Shown here: positions 13,601 through 46,521 of the stretch, piece after piece | Layout: every line of letters starts with the position of its first letter | How positions within the stretch are numbered: position 1 is the first letter of the stretch | Source: Siniperca chuatsi | Lineage: Eukaryota > Chordata > Actinopteri > Centrarchiformes > Sinipercidae | Direction of reading: 5' to 3' | DNA: 64,000 nucleotides | Assembly: GCF_020085105.1 (NCBI RefSeq) | Contig: NC_058045.1 | Coordinates: 13,551,833 to 13,615,832 of the forward strand | The notes under the pieces: model-generated | What the model saw: the letters and a program-made list of their open reading frames with translations, nothing else | Databases searched by the model: none | Told to the model about the DNA's origin: nothing | Position numbers and translations under genes: made by a program

Positions 13601-16600
13601 AGGGAGGGATGAGGAGCTGAGTATAAACACCCAGCCAGGCAAAATACAACCCAATCTGCTCTCCAAAGTACTTCCTGTTAAAATAAAGGCAAGTATCAAT
13701 TAGCTGCCTGGGTTTGGCAGCTGTTTTTGCCCCACTAGCCACAGGGCCTAAGGACGGCAATCAGTCGGTTGATTTGTCGGTCCAACTCTGGTCCAGAGTA
13801 GTAAACCGTATCTTGCAAGCTACAGGCCAGATTATCCCTGTGAAGTATAGCTCCACCATCATCAACTACACTTTAATGCTCCTTGGAGTATAGATTCTTT
13901 CTATTTTAGACACTCCATGAGTTTTTCTTTAACCACTCTCAGGCCAAAGTGTCAACTTTACAAATAAGAAATGATTAATTTAATATGAAGTACTTCCTTG
14001 AAATTTGCTTGAACCTGTGGGAATAATTACTTTAGATTTTAAGAAACCCCATGGCCTTTACCCTAGCACCATCATCAGGCTTTACATATTAGTATATCTC
14101 TATGAACAGCAAAATCATCAGTATATTTTTTCAGTTCAACACTTTGGTATTGGAACATTGCAGTCTCAAGCTATAGCTTTAGCTAGACTTCTTATTTTGG
14201 TTTGCACTAACTGCTCAGCACCTGATCAGGTCCACAGGCTGGTATTTATGCATGACTCCATAGTTAGCCCATTCTTCATGGAGGAGCTGAAGGACATACA
14301 AGCACATGACACAAAAGTAAAAGCCAAATTAATCAACAGTTAATAATTACATATATACAGGATACAAATGTCAGAATAAAGATGTGTGGTGTCTATGTTA
14401 TGTGTTCAGACCAAACTACATAGCTTTGGATTATTAATATATTGCATACTAGACAAAAGGCTTTATGCAACTTTTTTCACATATGTAGTAGTATTCCCCA
14501 AGGCGCGTAAACAGACTTTGATTGGAGTTCCCTTTTAATGACTAATGTCTGCAGATAACACTTCTCAAACTACAGTGTCACATTTTTTCTGGTTGTAAAA
14601 AATCTAACATGTCTGATGTATTTGTGACAGGTCTGAGGCTCAACCGTGATGCCAGCGATTTGAATCCTAAACCTGCTCCTGCCATAAGAAGAATGTATCA
14701 TCTCTAATGACTCCACTAATATTAGTAGTAGGCTAGTTTGAGAACACTTCAGTCACATTTGTCAAAAACCCATCAGAGGCCACTCAACTCACCTGTCTGT
14801 CATTTCGCTGATCTTTCTGTCCTCTCCTTGTAAATGACCCCTAAAGAAAAAAAGTACCAGCTCTTTATATGAGACACACTGCCTTACTGTATGCCATATT
14901 TTATGCACAATCATAATTGCAGCAAATGGTTTGGAACTGTATTTTTCTATTAAAATTGTTCAGTCTCCCTTTTTTCCCCATTTATCTAATGTCCATACTG
15001 AAAATATATTGACAAAGATGTCCTATATGATACAGTAGATAAAGCACATGATATGATGTATGAATTGTTTTTGAGCAAATATACTTTCACATTGTCCAGT
15101 GAAGTTTCTATTTCTGTTACACTCACATCATGCAGAGGGAAGGCAGAGTCGTAGACACCCCGAGCCAATAATGAGTTGATGCCTTATGACACAAAGAGGA
15201 AGTGGAACACAGTGTCATGGACACATTCAGTTTTGTGACCGATAGCATACAAACACGGGCAGCATGAAATTTGACTGACAGCATGCATGTGAACGGTATG
15301 AAAAAAGGAGAATAAAACCACAGCAACAGTTAGACCTCACCAGTGGTTTGGCAAGTATGTCTGCAGGTAGTGCGTGAAATGATCTCAGCCACCTAGACGC
15401 AAACATAGCATAGTCCAAATGGTATTTGAGATCAAACACATATGCAAAACATAAACAAAATATTCCTCATAACTTAAAATTAGAAGATATTTGTTTCTGG
15501 ACTCACTATTCTGCTGCGTGTTGCATTGTCAAATACGGTTTCTGTTGACTTGATGTCATACCTGCAGGAAATGACAAGAGGCAGTCACAGACCTAGTGTG
15601 AGTGTTCAATATTAACGATAGACTTGTTCACCAAAGTTATGGATTAATGAGTGGTGGGATCACCGTTGACACCTGCACCCTTGCCAACTAAGAGTTTTCT
15701 TTTGTTTGTGTGTTTGTTAAATCAAACATATTCGGTCGACCTAAGGAAGTACCTCGTCACCTGCTGTGTTCCATTAGCACACAGATTGTGTAATTCACAT
15801 TTCAGTAGTGTAAACAGTAAAAATTCAATTTATGTGAGAGCTCCACCGTGTTTTGATAAGGACGATAAAAGCACACAGCCTGCAGGTGATTTAGATATTA
15901 GGGCGTTATCTAAATCACTAACCATGACTGAACAGAGAGACGTGTGTCCCCAGCCAAGGGCGACTCCTAAAGTGGGTTAGTTTTTTGATACCATTCCTCT
16001 ACATGTGCGCATGTGACAGTCCAGGTACTCACAGGTGGAGCTTGTCTCTGATGAAAGGGTGTTTGAGGGTTTTTAAATGGACGTGTGTCTGTGAGTCTCT
16101 GTGGATGTCAAAGTCAGGGACGTCTGGTTGAAATGGTGTGTTGACTTTGGTTGCAACAGAGTCCCATATCCCAGCAATGCCCATCCGTTTCCGTAATTCG
16201 CACTTCTGCTCAATGAAAACATAAACGGAAAACAGTTTGATCAAATCAACTCAATCACGCTACATTGTTTTTACCACACTGCACATATCTGTCCTATCAC
16301 TATTCATGTCACATTCTACAGCTTAGTCTTAAAATGGGATTGTGATGTGCACCCAAATTAATCTTCTGCAAATATTAAAAAATATGTTACAAAAAGCTAC
16401 AGTATTAAAGACCAGGGTGTGCAAATGACTGTGTCAAACTACTGACCTTTTTCACGGCAACTTTGATCTTCTGAAGCTCTGCTTCTCGACTGAGAATTGG
16501 CCATGGGATGTGCAGCCGAATACACCCTATGCCGTTTGACCTCTGCACATAAATACACACATTAACACATAGATAAATATGAAATTTGAACATAAAAAGC

Positions 16601-18767
16601 ACTATACTGTATACATAACTTCATAACATCAACCACTGGTAGATTTGGATTACAACTGAAAAAATATGTTTCAAAGTTACTATTGCAGGCTTATAGGATA
16701 GATTTGCTGTGTATTTGTCTTCTTCACTCTCTTTGTCTTTGCATTTAATTGCTCCTGCTACTTGTCCTGATGCAGCTAGATGAGCCTTCTCTAAACCAGT
16801 ATGTATGCTACTTTGTGTTATAATGAGGCTGTTTTGTAGGGAATCCATTATTTCAAGCCCAGAAACCCCCAATCCTCCTCCTGAAAGCCACCATAAAATA
16901 GTCAATTATCAATTCTGATCATGTGAAAGGTAACAAGCTATTACCTAGCTTGTGGACCACTGAATTACAACCTGCCCATGCAATTACTGTTATGACCTTA
17001 GTGCAAGGCAGATACAACACAGACTCAAACAACACCTGCTACACCTCTAATGTTGTGTGTTTCCAGCAGTTTTCTAGTGTAGCATTAAAATCTAATACAG
17101 CGTCTTCAGGGTCACCAGACTGTGCACTACTGTCAAGCTACTGGTCAGAAATTAAAATATAAATAAAAGCAAAGTCACTGCAAGATCCTTGATAGGAGAT
17201 GAATTTTGATTAAAGGATGCTACATAATTTTACCACTATGAGGAAGATTATTTCCACAGTTTAGCTGCAAAGTCAGATTGTACAAAATTAATTGCACATT
17301 CATGAGAAAATTCATGTTTTAGCCTACACAAACAACACAACTGAGCATATTCATTCCCAGATCCACAACTCTAAATATTCAAATGAATCCTTCACTATTC
17401 AGTTCCCGAAACGTTGGCCTGATCGTATTTGGCCACAGGCAGACAGATACAGATACACACTGATACAGTACACAGGGACCACTGAGCGCCCCGTTCTACC
17501 CATTCAATCAAAATTAAACCCACCAATCACCCCCCACAAACATTCATGTGCCAGCACGCACACTTCTCAGTAGTGGATCACTTTCTAATAAGGCCCTATA
17601 ATCTGGCCTTTGGCTTCACACTTACAGTGAGCGGTCTTAATCCTCAACCAAAACAGCAGCTGATTTAACACACAAGCGTCTCACAACCACATACACACAG
17701 ACACAAACACACACAGACACAGACACACACAAACATGCATGCGCACACACACACACACATACAGAATACAAAAGCAAAAAACAAACACACACACTTGCAC
17801 TAATTGTACAGTCCATGACAAAAGACATACAACATACTTCTCATTGTTATTATTGTGGTTAACATTACTATGGTATCCTATAATATACCACTGATATTAA
17901 AAAAGTTCTCTCTTTATTTTGGGTGCAGACATGTCCTCCAGCTTCAAGGGACAGGCTGAGTCTTATCCTCCACCTGTTTGGCAGCTGTCCAATCACAGGA
18001 TTTGTGGCCACATCACTTAAGGACGGCGCTGACCCATAAATGTCTATTGCAGTGTACAGCAGGTGAAAAAATAATCATGGTGAAAGCACTGTAAAAGCAG
18101 ATACACACCTCTTTATCACGCTCAATCTGTACTCCAGCTTCCAGTAGTCCCGCCTCAAACTCCTCCCTCATTAAAGCCTTTTCCTCTTCAGACAGCTTCG
18201 ACTCCTCCACATCTCCTGCAGGTGCACCTGCCTCCCCAGACTCTACTTCTGCTTCCCATCGGCCCGGCAATGGCATTGGTATGCTCCCATTGGATGTAAT
18301 GGAAAGGCGACCCTTGGATGCCCACCTTTTTTTGTATTTGTAGCAAAGTACATAGTCCACTTTTCTCTTACCATCAGCGAAAAAAAGCCCAGGGCCAAGA
18401 TCAATGCCGGACTCCTACGCAAACACACAAAAGCACACACAGGTAATTAATGAGATAAGTGATGAGGGTTACAAGTAGGGAATTTATGGAGTACTATAGT
18501 GTAAGAGCACGGCAATTAGGCAGAGCTCCATGTGTGTCAGCTCAGGGAGGGTAAACCTGAGCTGAGAGAGAGCTGTCATATTGCTGCAGGATGTTAAAGC
18601 CACAGGATGTGAGTGGTTGCATTCAGAGGAGACCATACCGGAAGAGGGGACTCGTCATTGTGAGGGGGGTTGATAAGGCCTCCATTGGCGGCATCAAGCC
18701 CAAGCCCGGACAGCGATCGGGCCAATGAAACAAGCTTCGCCGAGTGAATGGACGACGACTCACTCAT
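4613..18767 (-). CDS. ano2: Anoctamin-2 (TMEM16B), Ca2+-activated chloride channel
   Basis: Plasma-membrane Cl- channel gated by cytosolic Ca2+. Coding exons 5'->3': 18639-18767, 18109-18414, 16447-16542, 16033-16205, 15507-15561, 15341-15392, 15127-15182, 14793-14840, 14222-14286, 13540-13674, 13280-13440, 12349-12431, 11880-11891, 11322-11396, 11134-11190, 10498-10572, 9829-10030, 8740-8851, 8594-8651, 8384-8484, 8098-8258, 7821-7973, 7530-7582, 6948-7126, 6596-6701, 5447-6023, 4613-5289. They sum to 3957 nt (1318 aa plus TGA). The cytosolic domain includes RKVDYVL, and the first membrane helix follows [16 protein letters not shown]. The known Ca2+-ligand positions are all kept: N676 and E680 (NNVFE), E733 and E736 (PEYME), E765 and D769 (EIRLD). 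Synteny with vwf and motifs such as RRPDAVR and ISKFSVI favour ano2 over ano1. Mammalian ANO2 is about 1000 aa; the excess is a C-terminal tail described separately. Confidence 0.95.
4667..5101 (-). repeat. ano2: Duplicated 48-residue unit in the ano2 C-terminal tail
   Basis: Two ungapped copies in the last exon: residues 1157-1204 (4958-5101) and 1254-1301 (4667-4810). They are 97 residues apart and share 25 of 48 positions by my hand count. The shared core is KARCSTLP, then about 14 variable residues, then PSHSTS-T. Each copy starts LF-L--PP. The surrounding tail is rich in Ser and Pro. Confidence 0.85.
5447..6023 (-). other. ano2: ano2 penultimate exon with acidic low-complexity run
   Basis: The first third encodes the last membrane segment and its flank ([18 protein letters not shown], then REQLKKEN), as in ANO1/ANO2. 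The rest is a long Glu/Asp/Gly/Lys-rich stretch (for example [14 protein letters not shown]) with no counterpart in mammalian ANO2 that I know of. It is purine-rich on the coding strand. It ends GLLG with donor GTGAGA and joins in phase 1 to the final exon. It is cytoplasmic by topology. Confidence 0.85.
7663..7691. repeat. (GACA)n microsatellite
   Basis: Seven tandem GACA units within an ano2 intron. Confidence 0.85.
11880..11891 (-). other. ano2: 12-nt microexon of ano2 (residues ERVQ)
   Basis: On the minus strand a long pyrimidine tract ends in CTGAAG, then GAGCGAGTCCAG, then donor GTGGGC. It sits between the exon ending LEDEE (12349) and the exon starting EELRPEYEE (11396). Both neighbours are phase 0, so inclusion adds exactly Glu-Arg-Val-Gln. 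ANO1 has the equivalent alternatively spliced segment c (Glu-Ala-Val-Lys), and ANO2 carries Glu-Arg-Ala-Gln there. Confidence 0.85.
14222..14286 (-). other. ano2: Short 65-nt ano2 exon before the first membrane helix
   Basis: Acceptor TCCTTCAG, then codons for [21 protein letters not shown], then AG with donor GTGCTG. It is 3n+2 long and is needed to bring the preceding phase-0 exon (14793-14840) into frame with RKYFGEQ (13674). It matches the conserved LLYxEWARYGVFYKxQPIDL segment of ANO1/2, with Met-His replacing Phe-Tyr. Confidence 0.92.
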
Positions 18768-18814
18768 TTCTGTGGTGACAGGCAAACGTTCTTTTCCGTT
18801 TCATCCCTCTGTTG
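18768..18814 (-). other. ano2: 5' untranslated part of ano2 exon 2
   Basis: Acceptor (TTTTCATGTAG) is at about 18815-18825, followed by 47 nt of leader and the ATG at 18765-18767 (MSESSSIHS). An upstream ATG in this leader is out of frame and stops quickly. Confidence 0.7.
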
Positions 18815-21800
18815 CTACATGAAAAGAAAATACAGGAGTTCAGTATTCAGAGGTTTGGATGACCTGGCAGCTCTGGTGTGTTTGGAAAAAAATGTTCCAT
18901 GTTCCAGTCTTTTTGGATTGTGACCCCTTAAAGCAAAGCGATGTCTGTCTTGAAGTGAAAAGCAGAGCAAAGTCTGAAAAAATAAATATAATTCTGTGTA
19001 ACAGAATTTCATGCTAATATGGAAGCCCATTAATGCCATTTGGGGAGAAAATGGACAACCAAAATTTTTTCTGACTACTAAGTGTTTTTTCCACATAATT
19101 ATGACTTATTAACACACAAGTATGTGATACTATCTCATAGTTATTATATATTTCCTAACAATGAGATACAATCTCATTTTCATTCTGTTTATCTCTTAAG
19201 ATCTCAGAATTTATGATGATAAATTCTCTCATAATTCTCCTTTCAATTATAGGTCATAATTATGAGGGGGGAAAAGTAATAATGAAAAATAAACCTGTAT
19301 TTTTGTGGATTTCCTCCACTGGCAGAAATGTGCTTCCATTTGTTCAACATCTGGAGACCCCTCAGAATTATCTTTGACCCCTCATGGGGTGCTGACCCCC
19401 TGGTTGGGAACCAGTATTTTAGCCTAGAAAATGCAGTTAATATTTACATTACCATACAAATACAACTTTCTTTGAATGAACAGGCTTTCTTTAATTTTGA
19501 AGAGTCGATAATACCCTGTGGCAGTTATTTATTGTTTACATATGTCGAGCCAGAGATTCACATTGTAGATCAATTTTAGGTTTATTTTACTTTCTCTACC
19601 ATCATACTTTAATATTGTGCTTGAAAAACCACAGTAGTAGCTGTTTTAGACTGGCAGATCAACTATGAGTCAAAGTTAAGCTGTCTCATCTCTTTTTTAC
19701 CCAAATGAAGCTGTAGGCTCAGATTAAGCTCACACTGCAATCCAAGCGGCACAGTTTACAATCTGTTGGGGTAATTTGGTCACTGGGCTCATTCTTTAGA
19801 GATGAAGAATGAAGTGTTGAAGTGCAAGACAACTGAGTAGTTAAGTCTCACACCACTAGAAGCACATGTGTGTCCCCAGGCTTGAATCCACAGACATAAG
19901 ATATGGAACATTTTTTAAAGTGTAAGTGCACAAAATGTCACAGCTAGTCCAAAAAATTTGCAGTTCAGTTTCTCAAGACCAGAAGTAACAAACTAGATGA
20001 CAATATTGGCACCAATGTGAATAGTTTTTTGTTTTCTGAAATATCACGTCAAATCTGTTTCCTTACAAATGCTCTTAAACATAAATAGGGACACATCTGT
20101 CATATTTCCATGGCTCTATCAGTGAGAATGACATTGTTGCCACTGGGTCAGATTTCACACCTGAGAGAAATAGGAGTCTATCATCTGTGAGTGACTGTTA
20201 ATGAAATTAAATTATTTTACTTATAACAAGCAGTGGAAATGTATATTGCCATGTTTGAATGACAAAATTCATTTAATTTATACCAGATTTTACATAGAGA
20301 CACTTTTCATCACATGGTTGCAGTTTACACATTTCAATATGTGATGCAAGTCTTTTCTAAGACCTCTCTGTTAAGAGTTGATTAAATCAAGAAAATATGA
20401 ATGTATACATGGTATCAATCTTAGTAATCACACAGTTTAAAGTCACTTAAGGGATCAGGTAGTTGGAAGTGAAAGCTACAGATTAGAGTCATTTAGTATT
20501 TGATACCTTTAGTTTTATTTAGACACCTCTAAGTATAGGTGCCATACAGATTCCTCCGTCATTATGTGTGACTGCAGGTGAAAGAGAGAGGGGATCAACA
20601 GTGTGCCATTACAGTTTTAAACGACATGTTCTAGCTGCCCAAGACACAGGGGACGGGGAAAGCCATGAGACATGCATGTCAGTTATGCAAACAGCGCACA
20701 CACAACACATACAGAGGGCTTCAACAGTCAATCCCCTTACACATATGCACACATCGATGATAATCCCAGTTTATCATGTGTTACCAAACACAGTCAAGAT
20801 GGAAATAGAGAATATGTACTTTAGCAGTTAAGGGTTAGAAAACAAGAACAAAATTTAGAGAACAGTCAGACAAAAAGTTATATAATTTTATGTAACAGAA
20901 TATATTTTTGTTTCTTATCCCTTTAACCCTCTTGTGATCGTTCATATTTATCTTGGGTCCCAAGATGACAGCATTATAGATGGTGTTTTGGATCATTAGT
21001 CATGATACCTTTTCCCCAAATGGCTGATATTCTTGCAGCTTCCAAGAATGTTTATATTGCTCATGCTAATCGATATGCCTGCACACTTTAGCAGGCACTT
21101 TAATGAAGCATCTACCAGAACATCAGAGACAGACTACGTACAGATTTGTTTTCATATTCTTAATATTCACCCTCCGTATATGAGTACAACCAAATACAAC
21201 AATGTGTAGAGTAATGTGCAATGTTTTTATGCTGTCCTTTTGGCCAGGTATGTCTTGAAAACATCTTTTTAATCTCAACAAGACCTGGTTAAATAAAGGA
21301 AAGATGAAAAATAAAATCAGCAACCAACTTTTTCAGTGTTTTTTTTGTTACTTTTAGTAGTTCTTTTCCATAAGAACAGAGAAAATGATAATTAAACTGC
21401 ACAGAATCTCTGCCAAGAACAGATTCTGCAGTATAGTTATTATATGCAAAAGGAAAGACAACATCTATTTATTATATATGGGGCTGGGGTTTGCATGGCG
21501 AGACTCTGATATAATAGTTTTCATTGAATTCTGCCAAAATTGCTCCTTTGCACATAGCAGTTTCCCAGAATGGGTAAAAAAAAATCACAACACAGAAGTC
21601 GAATTTTAATCTATGGTAACATAGACCATATTGTTTTTGTCCACTCTGGAGTAGGCACAAGAAGAGTGCGCAAATGCGTCCAACTGTGCGTCTCAGCGCA
21701 GGGCTTAAAGGCCTGTAAGCTTGCTGACAGCTCAACAGCAGAGGCAAGAGGGCCAACTGCACCCTCAGACTAACATTAACGGGGCAGAGGGCAACAGGGG

Positions 21801-22558
21801 AGCGATCTAATACTGTCTCTCCTTTAATACAGCAGATTACACATCGCTAATTTTAACAGCTGCCTGCTCCTTTCTAATGCCCTAACAGGAAACATACAAC
21901 TCAAACAAAGAATTCAGTTTGACATTATGTGATGAATCAAATGGACTTGCAGCAAACTCATTTTAACTGTGTAGACAAGTATTACAATATTACAAAGAGT
22001 ACGGTCTAGACCTACTCTACTATGGGAAAAGTGCAATGAGATAACTTCTGTTATGAATTGGCGCTACATAAATAAACTTTAATTGAACCAGTACACCTGT
22101 CTGCGAGCTTTCATTTTTATAAAGCTAATTCAAGACAAAAGCATACAGCACAGACTAGGCTACATCAAACTAATTAATTTCCATTTTGACTAATTAATCC
22201 CCGGGCAGTTGTCAGGAGCTGCTTATTCGACAAATATGTGTTTAATTAAACGCTCAAGAGTTATCTGCAACCAGATGGTCGGATAGGGGAAAAAACAGCC
22301 ACAGCTCCCTGCCACGCACCACTGCAACATCCACCGGGGAGTTAAAAAATAAAAGCAGTAGTCATGCTTTGTTTATGGAGTAGCCTGCTGTGCCCACAAG
22401 CAGCTATAGTTCTAATAAACGAGTGCAAGAGTGCAAAAAGACGCCGTCAAAAACAACAGTAGGGAATTTAAATAAGACAGTAAAGGCGATAAAGGTCAAG
22501 GGAGCACTCTTTTATTACACTTCAGATAAAAGAAAAGTAAAAAAAAAAGTGGACTCAC
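18815..22558. other. Large ano2 intron 1
   Basis: Lies between the noncoding first exon and the ATG exon of ano2. No coding exon was seen on either strand. Two stretches resemble 3' ends of fish non-LTR retroelements: about 21,170-21,310 (ends ACCTGGTTAAATAAAGGA) and about 21,995-22,086 (ends TTGGCGCTACATAAATAAA). The remainder is AT-rich unique-looking sequence. Confidence 0.5.
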
Positions 22559-22700
22559 CAGTGCTCGTGGAGGATCAGCTCTTCGTTATGCAGTTGGATA
22601 ACAAGACGCGCGAGGTGCACAGCCTGGCGAAGGGCTGAGATGGTGGACAATCCGCGCGCGCTCCCGGAACCCCTGGCTTAACACGCGCGCGCACAGGGCG
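22559..22700 (-). promoter_or_regulatory. ano2: Probable ano2 noncoding first exon and CpG-rich promoter
   Basis: On the minus strand a GC-rich stretch with CGCGCGCG runs (22,650-22,695) leads into a candidate exon that ends CACTG with donor GTGAGT (22553-22558). It would splice to the acceptor at 18,815. The transcription start is not defined by the sequence. The spacing to the vwf stop codon is about 1.3 kb. Confidence 0.6.
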
Positions 22701-22768
22701 GCTAATTCCCTGACCGTTTCACACGGGAGGGAAAAGAAGGTGTGATGCATATTACCGATGCAAGAGGT

Positions 22769-22790
22769 GTGTGTGTGTGTGTGTGTGTGT
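22769..22790. repeat. (GT)n microsatellite
   Basis: Short GT run just upstream of the probable ano2 promoter. Confidence 0.85.
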
Positions 22791-23099
22791 AAGCCAGAGA
22801 GGGAAGAAAGAGCTTACAGGTGACCAAACTTGAAAGTAAACCTCGCCTACCCTCTGCAGGCATGCATCTCAGATGAGGCAAAAAAAATAAATCAGTGCAA
22901 AAATAAGCTTATTATCTCATATAGAGCGGCAAAATTATTTTCTTTACTGATTGATTTATTCATTATTTATTTCTGCAAATCAATGTTAAGTAGCAGCCAA
23001 AACCCCAAATCATTTAATTAATTAAAATGGAGAGAAGCAACTTTTATTAGCGAACTTTTGCTTTTGTGCAAGTGCAACCACCAAATGTTAAGCATTTTT

Positions 23100-23631
23100 C
23101 AGTAGTGGAGGAAGTATACAGATCCTTTACTTGAGTAAAAGTAAAAATACTGCAGTATAAAAATACTCCATTACAAGTAAAAGCATTGCATTGAAAATGT
23201 CACTTAAATAAATGTAGGCCTTTTTAAAGTGTCAAAAGCTAAAGTACTCATAATGTAGGAAAATGCCTCATGTGAGTGTTATACTTATCTATATATTACT
23301 TATATATTACTAGATAACAGTTACTGATGCATTAATGTGTAAGTGTTGAAAGTGGTCAAGGTGGGGGGTAATTTGAACTATTTTATATACTGTTGGGTAG
23401 TTTAATCTATAAGAGTGCATCATATTTTAAAAGCCCATAATTTGTTTGTCGGTAAAATCTTTATCTGTAAAGTAACTAAAGCTGCCAAATAAATATAGTT
23501 CAGTAATAAGTATAATATTTCCCTCAGAACTGTAGTGGACTGGAAGTATAAAGTTGCATGAAATGAAAATAAGTACAAGTACCTCAATGTTGTACTAAAG
23601 ATTGAGGTAATGTAGTTACATTCCACCACTG
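23100..23631. mobile_element. MITE between vwf and ano2
   Basis: The left end CAGTAGTGGAGGAAGTATAC and right end GTTACATTCCACCACTG are imperfect inverted repeats. The interior (CTTTACTTGAGTAAAAGTAA, TGTCACTTAAATAAATGTA) is a pattern I know as a very abundant percomorph nonautonomous DNA element. No transposase frame is present. Confidence 0.75.
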
Positions 23632-23825
23632 TTTTGTTTATGTTAATTTCATTGAAATGTGATAGATTGATGTTTCAAATTTGTTTCAAATTCGTAAGTA
23701 ATATGAGACACCTGATGAAAAAGAAAATCAGAAAATCTTGTATCACTTTTAAACGATCCATGCATTTCAATAGGAATATTCAATAAAACAGGCAAAAAAA
23801 GTAGTGCTTACAGAAACTGGTTTGT

Positions 23826-23831
23826 TTTATT
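23826..23831 (-). terminator. vwf: vwf poly(A) signal
   Basis: AATAAA on the minus strand, 86 bp past the vwf stop codon (TAG at 23917-23919). Confidence 0.65.
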
Positions 23832-23916
23832 GTTATCTGTGTTGTTATTTTTTATGAGTACATTTTACTTGAATACACACATACCATCTGCATTTATATA
23901 CTCTCTCTCTCTCTTT

Positions 23917-45746
<21,830 letters not shown>

Positions 45747-45757
45747 ACACACCTGAA

Positions 45758-45764
<7 letters not shown>

Positions 45765-45811
<47 letters not shown>

Positions 45812-45833
45812 GTATACATATATATGCTCTCCA
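45765..45833. repeat. (TA)n microsatellite
   Basis: Imperfect AT-alternating run in vwf intron 1. Confidence 0.9.
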
Positions 45834-45946
45834 TTATCATCACCTGTAACATCATCATCACCATCATCCTCTAATGTCTAAATATCACATTACTCTGTGT
45901 ACTGTGCACAGCTTGTTTCAAAACCCCCTTTCTCCAGTTCTCTTAC

Positions 45947-46125
45947 CTCCATAGCTCCAGACTCAGTTAATCCACAGAGTTGCACAGAAAAGGCAACACA
46001 ATCAGAGAATCCAAATGTTGCACTTTTAGACCTCACACAGTCAAGGCATAATGACACAGTGATGGTCTGTGTCAAACATAGGCTAAACTGAGAAGAGGGT
46101 CAAACACTTTGTCGCACATACAGAC
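45947..46125 (-). other. vwf: vwf noncoding exon 1
   Basis: Donor GTAAGA at 45941-45946 follows GGAG. The acceptor for the ATG exon (CTGTTTCAG) follows at 45753-45761. The 5' limit is inferred from the TATA box about 30 bp upstream. Confidence 0.65.
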
Positions 46126-46148
46126 ACTCAACCACCCCAAAAGCTCTA

Positions 46149-46190
46149 TTTTATAGCAAAGAACATACCCCCGCCCAGCTGTCATTGGCT
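46149..46190 (-). promoter_or_regulatory. vwf: vwf core promoter: TATA, GC box, CCAAT
   Basis: On the minus strand, TATAAAA at 46149-46155 is preceded by a GC box (GGGCGGGGG, about 46168-46176) and a CCAAT element (about 46183-46188). The spacing suits initiation near 46,120. Confidence 0.65.
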
Positions 46191-46473
46191 TTCCCTTAAA
46201 GCCTCCCCTCGCCAGGTTATGTCAAAAAGGGCAGAATATCATTCTGTCCACAACTCTGTGCCTGCAGACTGACACCATCAAACACACTGAGCAGGACAAT
46301 ACCAGGATATGCCCACTGATCGCCTGGCTGAGTGATTGGTCTACACACACGTATCTGTATCGGCGCCAACCCAAACAATTCTTGTGGAAAACACACTTAC
46401 TGGAGATATCTCACGCAATAACACTGCTTTGGTGGTGCCAAATGCACAAACACATGACTAAGCTGCGCCAAAC

Positions 46474-46521
<48 letters not shown>

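Noticed and set aside
14005-14343. Plus-strand 112-codon open frame
   Set aside because: It lies antisense across a real ano2 exon (14222-14286) and shows no homology of its own.
14793-14840. Apparent frameshift between this ano2 exon and 13,674
   Set aside because: Resolved by the intervening 65-nt exon at 14222-14286, which restores the frame.
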